Shown here piece by piece: positions 17,411 to 25,370 of a stretch of DNA of 64,000 nt. Every line of letters starts with the position of its first letter. Within the stretch, counting starts at the first letter, position 1. Under the pieces are notes generated by a model that was not told where the DNA came from, did not search any database, and saw nothing but the letters and a program-made list of their open reading frames with translations. The translations under genes and the position numbers were made by a program. The stretch lies in the NCBI GenBank assembly GCA_016234485.1, contig JACRBL010000013.1, forward strand, positions 39,411 to 103,410, given 5' to 3'. This DNA comes from Chloroflexota bacterium (GTDB taxonomy: Bacteria; Chloroflexota; Anaerolineae; Anaerolineales; Villigracilaceae).

Positions 17411-17767
17411 TTACGCCCATTCCAGCATCCCCTTGCGCCAGGTATAGGCCAGGCCAGCCAGAAGGATGCCGATGAAAATAATGCCTTCCACAACGGCAAA
17501 CAACCCCAACTGGTTCAACGTCATCGCCCAGGGGAAAAGGAACACAGTCTCCACGTCAAAGACAAGGAAGACCAGCGCAAAAATATAGTATTGAGCCTTG
17601 AACTGCACCCAGTTACTGCCCACTGTTTCGATGCCGCATTCATACGTGCTGTCCTTGATCGGGTTCGGCTTATAAGGCGAAAGAACGGCCGCCAAAATGA
17701 TCGCCGCCGCAGGGATGATGATGCCCACGATCAGGAACAAGCCAATGTAAATCCACTCGGTCTGCAT
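17411..17767 (-). CDS. nuoA: NADH-quinone oxidoreductase subunit A
   Basis: A 118-residue, three-helix complex I subunit next to the quinone cavity. Conserved features include KDSTYECGIETVGSNWVQFKAQYY (residues about 38-61, with the loop cysteine that changes accessibility during turnover) and FLVFDVETVFLFPWA in helix 2. It is the first nuo gene of the run but stands apart: a terminator-like hairpin and a repeat follow, and nuoB, C, D, E, F, G and I are not present between it and nuoH. The missing genes must be elsewhere if a full complex I is made. Confidence 0.95.
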   Translation of the reverse strand: MQTEWIYIGLFLIVGIIIPAAAIILAAVLSPYKPNPIKDSTYECGIETVGSNWVQFKAQYYIFALVFLVFDVETVFLFPWAMTLNQLGLFAVVEGIIFIGILLAGLAYTWRKGMLEWA

Positions 17768-17786
17768 GGTCGCTCCGTTTAAGTAA

Positions 17787-17835
17787 GTCGGGTTGGCAAC
17801 CCGACCTACAAAGATGCGTCAATTGTGAATTGACG
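17787..17835. repeat. two small perfect hairpins upstream of nuoA
   Basis: GTCGGGTT-GGC-AACCCGAC (17787-17805) and CGTCAATT-GTG-AATTGACG (17817-17835) lie in the nuoA leader or promoter region. Neither has a T-run. Their role is unknown. Confidence 0.6.
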
Positions 17836-17901
17836 TGCAAATTGTACCACTAAGGCCAAACGCGATATATGAAAGCATGTCAATTTTTTGGGTGATAATC
17901 G

Positions 17902-18525
17902 TCATATATTTCCCGTACCATGAGATTCATCTCGCCGCCCCCTTGCAGACAGAATCCCCATCCCCACCCCGATGAAAAGACCGACGACTCCTCCCATCCG
18001 CGCCTCGCTCCCCGTCCGCCCCAACACGGACCTTGAGCGGGCCTCCACCCTTTGAGCCAATACCGGCCCGCGCGCCTCCTCACCACCCGCCTTCGGCACG
18101 AAGCGCAGATACAGCCAGACCGTCCCGCGCGCCGCGCCCGCTTCGCGTTGAGTCACCTCCCAATAAAACGTGGGAGAAGCCCCCCGCGCCAGCGCCGCGC
18201 TGACAAGGTCCGCAGGACGCGCGTCCGCCCCTTCCAACTCCAGCCGCGCCTCCACAATGACGTTGTATTCTTCATATACATTTTCGCCGTCCACATCGCC
18301 ATCCGCCGAAAGATTCAACTCCACCACCTGCGAATCTCCCAGCCGAGTAACAGGCGCATACGTGACGTGGATCGTGCGCGCCTCCGGCAAGGCCGGCAGA
18401 TCCGCGGGAATTAACAGCGGAGTCGAAACCGTCTCGCGGCGCGGGGGAATAAATCCCCATGCCAACATGGGCAGGGAAAAAACAATCAGAGCAAGCGAAA
18501 GCGCGAACTGAATTTTTTTCATCAT
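17902..18525 (-). CDS. membrane-anchored extracytoplasmic protein of unknown function
   Basis: A protein of about 207 residues that I cannot assign to a family. It begins MMKKIQFALSLALIVF, a typical signal peptide or anchor (residues 1-25). A soluble, strand-rich middle part follows, then a second hydrophobic helix near the C-terminus (GGVVGLFIGVGMGIL) with a basic tail. The layout suggests an extracytoplasmic domain held by two membrane segments. An upstream in-frame ATG at 18558 exists but would put charged residues before the signal sequence and has no ribosome binding site, so I prefer 18525 or 18522. It lies upstream of nuoA on the same strand but is not close enough to call an operon. 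Confidence 0.6.
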   Translation of the reverse strand: MMKKIQFALSLALIVFSLPMLAWGFIPPRRETVSTPLLIPADLPALPEARTIHVTYAPVTRLGDSQVVELNLSADGDVDGENVYEEYNVIVEARLELEGADARPADLVSAALARGASPTFYWEVTQREAGAARGTVWLYLRFVPKAGGEEARGPVLAQRVEARSRSVLGRTGSEARMGGVVGLFIGVGMGILSARGRRDESHGTGNI

Positions 18526-18570
18526 AGTCAAAAGTTCAAACCTTAATCTTTCTACCATTTACCATACATC

Positions 18571-18660
18571 CGTCATTGCGAGGGTGTTCTTCCCGAAGCA
18601 ATCCCCTCCCATGACACGGAGACTGCTTCGTCGGGAAGACCGCCCTCCTCGCAGTGACAG
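18571..18660. repeat. family A palindromic repeat, copy 1
   Basis: The element begins CGTCATTGCGAGG and ends CTCGCAGTGACAG. The inner arms GAAGCAATCCCC and GACTGCTTCGTCGGGAAG make it a long imperfect hairpin. It is the first of eleven copies in the window and lies between two divergent genes. Confidence 0.85.
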
Positions 18661-18779
18661 AATCTCTCGTGTTTGTACAGCAGAGAAACCTTTATCAAAA
18701 ATGTAAACTTCCCTAATCCTCAACGCAAACAATTATAATGGACAGATAATTGCGTCTTCACCAAGAGCAAGGTTTGGCA

Positions 18780-19868
18780 ATGGAAAAACTCGAATCGCCC
18801 AACATCTTCTTTCGCGTTGACCTGTTAACGGGTTGCAACAACCTCGTCAGTTTCAACGAGGCATTGTCAGACAACTTTTACAATCTGGCTAACGCCCCCA
18901 TTTCACTGATCGCATTGGACGTTAACGAATTCCGCGCGATCAATCGCGTCAAGGGAGCCGCCTTTGGCGATAGCCTGCTCCGCTGGTGCGGATTCGCCAT
19001 CAAAGACGTGACAGACGCGGAAACCTATCGAATTTCAGGGGATGATTTTGTAGCGGTACTCATCGGCGAAAATCATCAAGCGCATGCCCAAAAAGGACAG
19101 GAACTAGCCGAGCGGCTCAACGGCGGCGCCCAACAATTTGGCCTGCAAGCACCCATCGTGCGCGTCACTGTCTTGCACTTTCCCGTTGGCCTGCCGCTGG
19201 ATATGGCCGTCGTCTGGAAATACCTGAACGAAAAACACAACTACGCCGATAGCCACGATCCCTTCCGCGTTATTGAAGTAGACCCGAATCTCAGATTAAC
19301 CTACGAAACGGGACAGGCCCTCGTCCTCATGGCGCAGCGCATCGCCGACCTGGGCTTTACGCTCGAAAACACCTTTGGCATGGCATACACCGATCCCATC
19401 AGCGGCTCGCCCAACATGCTCGCCATCCAACATAAACTCGATCTCGCCCTGGCAGAAGCCTCGCAACAGAAAAAGACCCTCAGCCTCTGCCTGCTCGATG
19501 GCGACGACCTCCGCCGCTACAACAGCAACGACTACGCCGCAGGCGACGAGGCCATTCGCAAGATCAGCGCCGTCCTCTCCGCCTCCCTGCGCCCGAATGA
19601 TTTTCTCGGCCGCTGGCGCATGGGCGATGAATTCATCCTCATCCTCCCCGATACCGGCATCCAGGAAGCGCGCACCGTCGGCGAGCGCCTGCGCTCTGCC
19701 GTCGAAGCGGCCTCCAAAGATTGGCTCTACCCCACCACCATCTCCATCGGCATTTCCTGCTGTCCACAACATGGCGACCAGGCCGCATCGTTATTAGACT
19801 TTGCAGAACAGGCGCTAAAAATTGCAAAACGCCAGGGCAAGAACAAAGTCGTTCTCGCCGAACCATGA
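18780..19868 (+). CDS. tandem GGDEF-domain protein
   Basis: A 362-residue cytoplasmic signalling protein with two diguanylate-cyclase-like domains. The first (about residues 5-150) has the signature loop SGDDF at 86-90, which is degenerate. The second (about 205-360) has RMGDEF at 280-285, also not a canonical GG(D/E)EF, although the flanking DGDDLRRYNSNDYAAGDE helix and the SIGISCCPQHGD strand are well conserved. Cyclase activity is therefore uncertain in both; c-di-GMP or GTP sensing is possible. The ATG at 18780 is preferred over a TTG at 18750. TATAAT at 18734-18739 could be its -10 box. The stop overlaps the next gene's start (ATGA). Confidence 0.8.
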   Translation: MEKLESPNIFFRVDLLTGCNNLVSFNEALSDNFYNLANAPISLIALDVNEFRAINRVKGAAFGDSLLRWCGFAIKDVTDAETYRISGDDFVAVLIGENHQAHAQKGQELAERLNGGAQQFGLQAPIVRVTVLHFPVGLPLDMAVVWKYLNEKHNYADSHDPFRVIEVDPNLRLTYETGQALVLMAQRIADLGFTLENTFGMAYTDPISGSPNMLAIQHKLDLALAEASQQKKTLSLCLLDGDDLRRYNSNDYAAGDEAIRKISAVLSASLRPNDFLGRWRMGDEFILILPDTGIQEARTVGERLRSAVEAASKDWLYPTTISIGISCCPQHGDQAASLLDFAEQALKIAKRQGKNKVVLAEP

Positions 19869-20716
19869 ATCTTTCCCCTCGACATTCAAAAAACGCAAAC
19901 GTGACGCGCCTCTCGGACAACGGCTGGCGCATGGACATCCCCGCCGGCGACGCGTCCGCCTATCGCTTCGCGCAACTGGACGATTATTCGCGCCTACCGC
20001 GCTCGCGCTTCCCCTCGCAACCTCCCTTGACGTTGAGCCTGTGCGCGCGGACCTCGAGCGCTTCAGTCACCGGGACGTGGGGCTTCGGCCTGTGGAATGA
20101 TCCATTTGGACTGAGTCTCGGCTTCGGCGGGAATCCGTTTCGCCTGCCCGCGCTGCCGAATGCCATTTGGTTTTTCCACGCGTCAGGAGATGATGTGGTG
20201 CGGACCCCCCTTCGGGGACGATGTGGCATTCCGCAAGACTCGGCGGGATTCCATCCCGCCCCACGAGGAGAGAATTGGCTTTCGTTTTCCGATAAACCTG
20301 GCAATGGATTCCTCGCCCAGGCGTTTCGCTCGCCGAAAATCCCATCGCCGCTTCTCGCCTCGCTGGGCCTCCTCTCGCTCCCCATCGTTCTCCCCGCTCT
20401 GGCTACGCGCAGGATGCGGAAGTGGTTGAGATGGCTGGCAGGACGCTTCATCCGCGACGACTCGGTCCGCGTCAGCGTGGACCAGACTCAATGGCACGCG
20501 TACCGCCTCGAGTGGAGTCTGACGCGGTCCGCTTTTTGGGTGGATGAGGCGCTGGTGTTTGAGTCGCCGCTAGGGCCGCGTCCACCGCTGGGAGTCGTCA
20601 TCTGGATTGATAATCAGTTCGCGCGGTTCGCGCCGGAGGGAGAGATTGGTTTTGGGGTGTTGGAGGGAGAAGCGGAGTGGTTGGAGGTAGATGAAGTCGT
20701 ACTGCGTAAAATGTAA
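19865..20716 (+). CDS. concanavalin-like (LamG/GH16-type) protein, function unknown
   Basis: A 283-residue soluble protein. The C-terminal part shows a jelly-roll pattern seen in lectin/glucanase-like proteins: WHAYRLEWS, SAFWVDEALVFES, VVIWIDNQFARF and a final WLEVDEVVL. The N-terminal part contains TWGFGLWNDPFGL and an F/W-rich strand. I see no catalytic ExDxE motif, so binding rather than hydrolysis is likely. It starts with the ATGA overlap of the GGDEF gene, so the two are translationally coupled. Residues about 115-145 are encoded by GC-rich palindromic DNA (20206-20260) and look like an in-frame insertion. Confidence 0.65.
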   Translation: MNLSPRHSKNANVTRLSDNGWRMDIPAGDASAYRFAQLDDYSRLPRSRFPSQPPLTLSLCARTSSASVTGTWGFGLWNDPFGLSLGFGGNPFRLPALPNAIWFFHASGDDVVRTPLRGRCGIPQDSAGFHPAPRGENWLSFSDKPGNGFLAQAFRSPKIPSPLLASLGLLSLPIVLPALATRRMRKWLRWLAGRFIRDDSVRVSVDQTQWHAYRLEWSLTRSAFWVDEALVFESPLGPRPPLGVVIWIDNQFARFAPEGEIGFGVLEGEAEWLEVDEVVLRKM

Positions 20717-20742
20717 AAAGCCCCGAGTATTCGAGGCTTTTT
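20715..20742. terminator. bidirectional terminator
   Basis: AAAAAGCC, a 12-base loop and GGCTTTTT form a symmetric hairpin with A and T runs on both sides. It overlaps the stop of the plus-strand gene and precedes the end of the convergent prenyltransferase gene. CGTAAAA words flank it. Confidence 0.8.
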
Positions 20743-20758
20743 ACGTTTTACGTTTTAT

Positions 20759-21823
20759 TTACATTGGCCAGTATTTGGCCAGCAGGTCGGCAGTGAAGGG
20801 GATGACGCGCAGGGCGGAATCGAGGATGAGGCCGAGGATCAGCAAACCGCCGAACATGCGGTTGTGATAGAAAGCAAAGCCCGAGAACCAGGTGGGCCAG
20901 CCCGGCCATTCTTTGGGCGGTTCGTTGGGGCGCGGTTTGGTGAGGACGCCGATGACGAGCAGGGCGCGTTTGCCCGCGAAGAAGACGATCAGCATGAGGG
21001 GGCTGAAGTAGTGGACAACCACGAGGTAGATGATGACCGCGTAGGTGGCGATGACCGCAAACTGGTTGACGAAGCGGGCAAATTTTTCGCCGACGCGTAC
21101 GGGGAAGGTGCCGACGCCTTTGGCCTTGTCATCCTGCATTTTGTCAATGTGTTTGCCAATGTTGATACTGGCAACGCTGAGGCCGAAGGGAATGCCCGCC
21201 AAAATCACGTTGACGAGGTTGGCGGGATTATGTACCCCTGCCCCAAGCGCCAGCACGAAGTAGACGCCCGCGATCATAATCGGCCCCCAGATGAGGAAGA
21301 TGGCAAACTCGCCGAGCGCCCAGTATTTGAGCGGCCAGGTATAGAAGAGCAGGACGAGCGCGCCGAACACGAACAGCCCGATGACGTATGGATTGAAGCC
21401 CGTGTAGGTGAGCGCGTAGATGCCGCCGATGGTGGCAATGATGCCGCTGGCGATGAACCACTGGATCTGCTGGGGCTTTGTCCAGAAGCCTTGCACGAGC
21501 GGATGGACGCCGTATTGCGTGCGGAAGTAGTTGTCTTTGTCCACGCCGCGCGAGAAGTCAGTGTAGTCGTTGAGCAGGTTGTTCGTGCCGTGGGCAATGA
21601 AGAGGCTGATGGTGAGGACGAGGAACGGCCCCCATGAGAAGAATCCGTCGCGCCAGGCCAACAGCCCCGCGATGATGCAGGAGTAGACAGTGACGAGAGT
21701 GACCGCGGAACGCGTGGCGATCAGCCACTTGGAAATGATATCGAGCGCGTCCCATTCTTTCTTGTTGTCCATCTTGACGAGTTGCCAGATGGCGGTGCGC
21801 CACATGGAAAAATTGATTTTCAT
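20759..21823 (-). CDS. UbiA-family prenyltransferase
   Basis: A 354-residue integral membrane prenyltransferase with about nine helices. The first Asp-rich motif NDYTDFSRGVDKDN (near residue 90) and the second, DKMQDDKAKG (near 215), bind the prenyl diphosphate through Mg2+. This family includes MenA, UbiA, chlorophyll and haem farnesyltransferases; the sequence resembles the MenA/ubiquinone branch, but the substrate cannot be fixed. A cytosolic N-terminal extension (NKKEWDALDIISKWL) precedes helix 1. It is a clear paralogue of the next gene upstream (21994-23007), which shares this extension. Confidence 0.85.
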   Translation of the reverse strand: MKINFSMWRTAIWQLVKMDNKKEWDALDIISKWLIATRSAVTLVTVYSCIIAGLLAWRDGFFSWGPFLVLTISLFIAHGTNNLLNDYTDFSRGVDKDNYFRTQYGVHPLVQGFWTKPQQIQWFIASGIIATIGGIYALTYTGFNPYVIGLFVFGALVLLFYTWPLKYWALGEFAIFLIWGPIMIAGVYFVLALGAGVHNPANLVNVILAGIPFGLSVASINIGKHIDKMQDDKAKGVGTFPVRVGEKFARFVNQFAVIATYAVIIYLVVVHYFSPLMLIVFFAGKRALLVIGVLTKPRPNEPPKEWPGWPTWFSGFAFYHNRMFGGLLILGLILDSALRVIPFTADLLAKYWPM

Positions 21824-21907
21824 TTACTCTCTCCTTGGTTGGTTGTGCCAGATTATACAACTGAAATGGGACGCGGATTGATGCGGAAAAATTGAACGGC
21901 ATTAAAC

Positions 21908-21940
21908 GAAAACGGGATGGAGAAAACCATCCCGTCGTTT
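21908..21940 (-). terminator. rho-independent terminator after the second prenyltransferase
   Basis: ACGGGATGG and CCATCCCGT pair around an AGAAAA loop, with AAAACG and CGTTTT outside. On the minus strand the hairpin is followed by TTTTCGTTT. A second 9-bp stem (TGTAGCGCA...TGCGCTACA, 21955-21983) lies between it and the stop codon. Confidence 0.7.
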
Positions 21941-21993
21941 TGCACAGATCAACATGTAGCGCATTTTAGCAAATTGCGCTACAACGAGCGCGC

Positions 21994-23007
21994 CTATCGC
22001 CAAAAGGCAGGGACGATGACGCGCAGGAGAACGTCCACGAACAGGCCGAGCATGAAGAGCGATCCAAAGGTGCGGTTGTTATAGAAGGCGTATCCCACGA
22101 AATAGAGCGGCCAGCCTGGTTGACCTTCGGGCGCGGAGGTGGGCTTGGGCTTGAGAAACACGGGATAGTATTTCAGAAAAGTGGGGATGGCGAGAAGCAC
22201 GATCAGCATCACGGGCGTGAAAAATTTCGCCGCGATCAAATAGACGGTGATGAAATACGGCAGGATCATCATTGCCAACACCGCGTAGCGCGAGGCCTTT
22301 TCGCCGATGACGACGGGCAGGGTGTGGATGCCTTTCGTTTTGTCCATATCGAGTTTGTCAATGTGCTTGCCAAAGATGACGGTTGTGACTCCCAGCACGT
22401 AGGGCAGGCTGGCGATGACCACGAACCAATTCCATTGATGCGCGATGACGTAATGCCCGCCGCCGATCATCAGCGGCCCCCAGACGATCAGTACCGCCAC
22501 CTCGCCTAACGCGAGACCTTTGAGCGGCCACGTGTAAAAGAGGAGGAAGAATGCCCCGAGGCCGAGCAACACCCACGAAGTGGACGAGAAGCCCACGCTC
22601 CAGAGCAGGTAAATTCCCAGCGCGAGGGCAATCAGCGCGGTGACGGCAAAATACGTCAGGTGCTGGCGCTTGGTCATAAGCCCTTTGGCGATGGGTTGCG
22701 CGCCGTAGATGTTGCGGTAGTAGTTGTCCTTGTCCACGCCGCGGACGAAGTCGGTGAAATCGTTGAAGATGTTGTTGGAGGCGTGGGCGAAGATGAGGCC
22801 GAGGACGAGGGCGATCCAGGGCAGGAAACTGAACGCGCCGTCGCGCCAGGCAAAAAGTCCCGCGAGCGCGGCGGAGATGAAGGTCATCACGAGGACGGCC
22901 GCGCGAGTGGCGATCAACCATTTCGAGATGACATCCAATTGATCCCACTCCTCTTTCGAGACATCGGGGATGACGTTCAGGGCTTTTTTCCACATGGCAA
23001 AGTTCAT
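21994..23007 (-). CDS. UbiA-family prenyltransferase, paralogue
   Basis: A 337-residue membrane prenyltransferase with the two Asp motifs NDFTDFVRGVDKDN and DKLDMDKTKG and about nine helices. It shares with its neighbour the N-terminal EEWDQLDVISKWLIATRAA segment, the spacing of both motifs and a C-terminal YNNRTFGSLFMLGL segment. The pair arose by duplication. It reads away from the Fe-S/Etf island across a 237-base divergent region holding two CRP/FNR-like palindromes, so quinone-type lipid synthesis may be co-regulated with electron transfer. The product (menaquinone or another prenylated compound) is not determined. Confidence 0.85.
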   Translation of the reverse strand: MNFAMWKKALNVIPDVSKEEWDQLDVISKWLIATRAAVLVMTFISAALAGLFAWRDGAFSFLPWIALVLGLIFAHASNNIFNDFTDFVRGVDKDNYYRNIYGAQPIAKGLMTKRQHLTYFAVTALIALALGIYLLWSVGFSSTSWVLLGLGAFFLLFYTWPLKGLALGEVAVLIVWGPLMIGGGHYVIAHQWNWFVVIASLPYVLGVTTVIFGKHIDKLDMDKTKGIHTLPVVIGEKASRYAVLAMMILPYFITVYLIAAKFFTPVMLIVLLAIPTFLKYYPVFLKPKPTSAPEGQPGWPLYFVGYAFYNNRTFGSLFMLGLFVDVLLRVIVPAFWR

Positions 23008-23139
23008 CGGAACACTCCTAAAAAGATTTTGGCGATTATATCAACACCAACGCCGCCCAATAGGCTCAATTTACAAATATTGTCTAATCATGCTTGCGAT
23101 AACCAACTCAATTGTCTAGATGGGTTGTCAAACTTCTAT

Positions 23140-23155
23140 TGTGACATTTGTCACA
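23140..23155. promoter_or_regulatory. CRP/FNR-family operator, site 1
   Basis: TGTGACATTTGTCACA is an exact match to the CRP-type consensus TGTGA-N6-TCACA. It sits in the divergent region between the prenyltransferase and the HdrD-like gene. If TAGTAT at 23177-23182 is a -10 box, the site is centred near -41.5, a typical activator position. Confidence 0.65.
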
Positions 23156-23185
23156 TATTGTGATGATTTCCCGCCCTAGTATTTT

Positions 23186-23201
23186 TGTGAATTATTTCAC
23201 A
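23186..23201. promoter_or_regulatory. CRP/FNR-family operator, site 2
   Basis: TGTGAATTATTTCACA is a second exact TGTGA-N6-TCACA palindrome, 46 bases centre-to-centre from site 1 and 44 bases before the GTG start of the downstream gene. It could act as a second activator site or as a repressor site over the start of transcription. Confidence 0.65.
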
Positions 23202-23244
23202 TAATGGAAATAGAGCCTTTCCATGCTAACCGAAGGAGTTTCCC

Positions 23245-24450
23245 GTGGAAATCACGTTATCCCCTCTCAGCCCATCCATCAGCAAAACCTTCTATTCCAG
23301 TTTGCATGAACTGAAGGACGGCGAACGAATTCGCAAGTGCCTGCAATGTGGAACGTGTTCGGGCGTGTGCCCGTTCGGGTATTTTATGAAGTACCCGCCT
23401 GGAAAGATCATCGGGACGTTGCGCGCGGGCGTGTTCGACCTGGTGACCAAAACCGACAGCATCTGGATGTGCGTTTCGTGCTCCGCCTGCTCGGCTTTCT
23501 GCCCGACTCAGATTCCCATCACCGCGGCCTTGATGACCCGCGTGAAAGAAGAGATGATATTGGAGGGGAAAGTTCCCGCTGAACTGCAAACTGCATTCAA
23601 GAATTCACAACAATATGGAAATCCGCTGGGCGAATCGCCGCGCAAACGCGCGGATTGGGCGGCGGGACTCCGCCCCGAAGTGAACATCCTCGGCAAGACG
23701 CGCCAACCCGTGGACGTGTTGTGGTTCGTCGGCGACTACGCTTCGTACCACCCGCGCATGGTCGCGGCCACGAAGGCGTTCGCGAAAATTTTGAACGCGT
23801 TGGGAATCAAATTTGGCATTCTTGGACCCGAGGAGAACAGCGACGGCGATTCGCAGAGACTGGCGGGCGAGCGCGGCATTTTTGAAATGCTCGCGAGGAA
23901 GAACGGGCTGGCGTTCAAGAAATATCAGTTCAAGGAAATCATCACCACCGATCCCCACGCGTACAATGCGCTGAAAAACGAATATCCTGCGTTGGGCATT
24001 TCGTATCCCGTGCAGCACTTCACGGAATTTTTATGCCAGCGGCAGGAACAGATCAAGCCATTGCTCAAGAAGGAAATCAAGGCGAAAGTCGCGTATCACG
24101 ACCCGTGCTATCTCGGACGCGTTAACGGCGTTTACGACGCGCCGCGCGAACTGCTGAGCGCCATCCCTGGCGTGGAATTGGTCGAGATGGCGCACACCCA
24201 TTCCAACAGTCTGTGTTGCGGCGGTGGCGGCGGCGGGATGTGGCTGGACGGCTTCCAATGGGAAAAGGCGCACGTGCGACTCTCCGAGTGGCGCGTGAAG
24301 GAAGCAATGGCAACCAATGCCGAAATTCTCGCGGTTGCCTGCCCCTACGAACCGCCGCGCTTTGAGGACGCGACCAAGACCGTCCCGAACGCGGGAGGGT
24401 TGAAGGTACGCGAGATTGCTGAGTTGTTGGCTGAGTCAATGGGCATTTAG
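23245..24450 (+). CDS. soluble HdrD-like Fe-S oxidoreductase (DUF224/CCG domain)
   Basis: A 401-residue Fe-S protein. Two [4Fe-4S] motifs lie near the N-terminus: CLQCGTCSGVCP (residues 32-43) and CVSCSACSAFCP (76-87). A C-terminal CCG domain follows with DPCYLGR and LCCGGGGGG, but the final CxxC is replaced by CPYEP, so the special CCG cluster may be altered. No membrane helices are present. The start is GTG at 23245 with AAGGAG six bases before it. It is a close paralogue of the C-terminal half of the 26476 protein (both have LWFVGDYASY), and together they flank etfBA. It probably passes electrons from Etf or an unknown dehydrogenase. Confidence 0.85.
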   Translation: MEITLSPLSPSISKTFYSSLHELKDGERIRKCLQCGTCSGVCPFGYFMKYPPGKIIGTLRAGVFDLVTKTDSIWMCVSCSACSAFCPTQIPITAALMTRVKEEMILEGKVPAELQTAFKNSQQYGNPLGESPRKRADWAAGLRPEVNILGKTRQPVDVLWFVGDYASYHPRMVAATKAFAKILNALGIKFGILGPEENSDGDSQRLAGERGIFEMLARKNGLAFKKYQFKEIITTDPHAYNALKNEYPALGISYPVQHFTEFLCQRQEQIKPLLKKEIKAKVAYHDPCYLGRVNGVYDAPRELLSAIPGVELVEMAHTHSNSLCCGGGGGGMWLDGFQWEKAHVRLSEWRVKEAMATNAEILAVACPYEPPRFEDATKTVPNAGGLKVREIAELLAESMGI

Positions 24451-24473
24451 CGCCTTACGAATGAAAACCATTA

Positions 24474-24551
24474 ACCACAAAGGACACAAAGGTCACGAAG
24501 GAAGAAAGATGACTTTGAAAATCCTTTGTGTACTTCGTGCCCTTTGTGGTT
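24474..24551. repeat. family B palindromic repeat, copy 1
   Basis: ACCACAAAGGACACAAAGG and TCACGAAGG pair with their reverse complements CCTTTGTG, TACTTCGTG and CCCTTTGTGGT across a short loop. A second copy lies at 31651-31735. It sits between the HdrD-like gene and etfB. Confidence 0.8.
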
Positions 24552-24595
24552 GACCTCTTTTGTTTCTTCGGCTTGTCCGAGCAAGGATGTGACTA

Positions 24596-25360
24596 ATGAA
24601 GATCGCGGTTCCAATCAAGTTCGTCCCCGATTTGGTGGAAGAGCTCACTATTGACTCCAACGGCGCCGCGCTCGACACCTCCTGGTTGCGCTTCATCATC
24701 AACGAGTTCGACGATCATGCCATCGAGCAGGCAATTTTGCTGAAGGAACGCGCGGGCGCGGAAGTGACCGTCATCTGCGCGGAGGGCGATGGCGTAGACG
24801 ACATCCTCTTCGCCACCGCGGCCAAAGGCGCGGACTCGCTCGTCAAATTGACAGGCGACTTCGGCGGCGGGATCAACAGTCACGCCGCGGCGCGTGCTTT
24901 GGCCGACCTATTCAAAGAGTCCAAGCCCGATTTGATTCTGACGGGCGTGCAGGGTCACAATGATCTCGACGGTTCCGTCGGCGCGCTGCTGGCGGAATAT
25001 CTCGGCATGCCCTTCGTGGGATACGTGGCAGGCGTGGCGCTTTCAGACGGTAAGGCCGTCATCCGCAAAGAATATCCTGGCGGAATCATCGCCGAGATGG
25101 AGATCAAACTGCCCGCCGTGCTTGGAATTCAGGCCGCGGAACAGCCGCCGCGCTACGTGGCTTACAGCAAGATCAATCAAATCATGAAGACTGCCAAAAT
25201 CGAAGATCGCGCCCTCGCCAATTTGGACTTCAACGGCGGCGCGACCGTTAGTCGCATGTTCAAACCCAAAGCCGCGTCACAGGCGACGATGATCCAGGGC
25301 AGTCCCGATGAAGTGGCCGAGCGGGTGTTCGGTCTCCTCAAAGAACACGGCGTAATGTGA
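24596..25360 (+). CDS. etfB: electron transfer flavoprotein, beta subunit
   Basis: A 254-residue EtfB that forms the FAD-containing heterodimer with EtfA and shuttles electrons from acyl-CoA-type dehydrogenases. MKIAVPIKFVPD at the N-terminus, the INEFDDHAIEQAILLKE helix, the GVQGHNDLDGSVGALLAEYL nucleotide-binding segment and LPAVLGIQ near residue 180 are family features. AAGGA precedes the ATG at 24596. It is ten bases upstream of etfA and next to two HdrD-like Fe-S proteins, the arrangement found in syntrophic fatty-acid oxidisers. Whether this Etf bifurcates electrons cannot be told by eye. Confidence 0.93.
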   Translation: MKIAVPIKFVPDLVEELTIDSNGAALDTSWLRFIINEFDDHAIEQAILLKERAGAEVTVICAEGDGVDDILFATAAKGADSLVKLTGDFGGGINSHAAARALADLFKESKPDLILTGVQGHNDLDGSVGALLAEYLGMPFVGYVAGVALSDGKAVIRKEYPGGIIAEMEIKLPAVLGIQAAEQPPRYVAYSKINQIMKTAKIEDRALANLDFNGGATVSRMFKPKAASQATMIQGSPDEVAERVFGLLKEHGVM

Positions 25361-25370
25361 GGAGGAAGAA

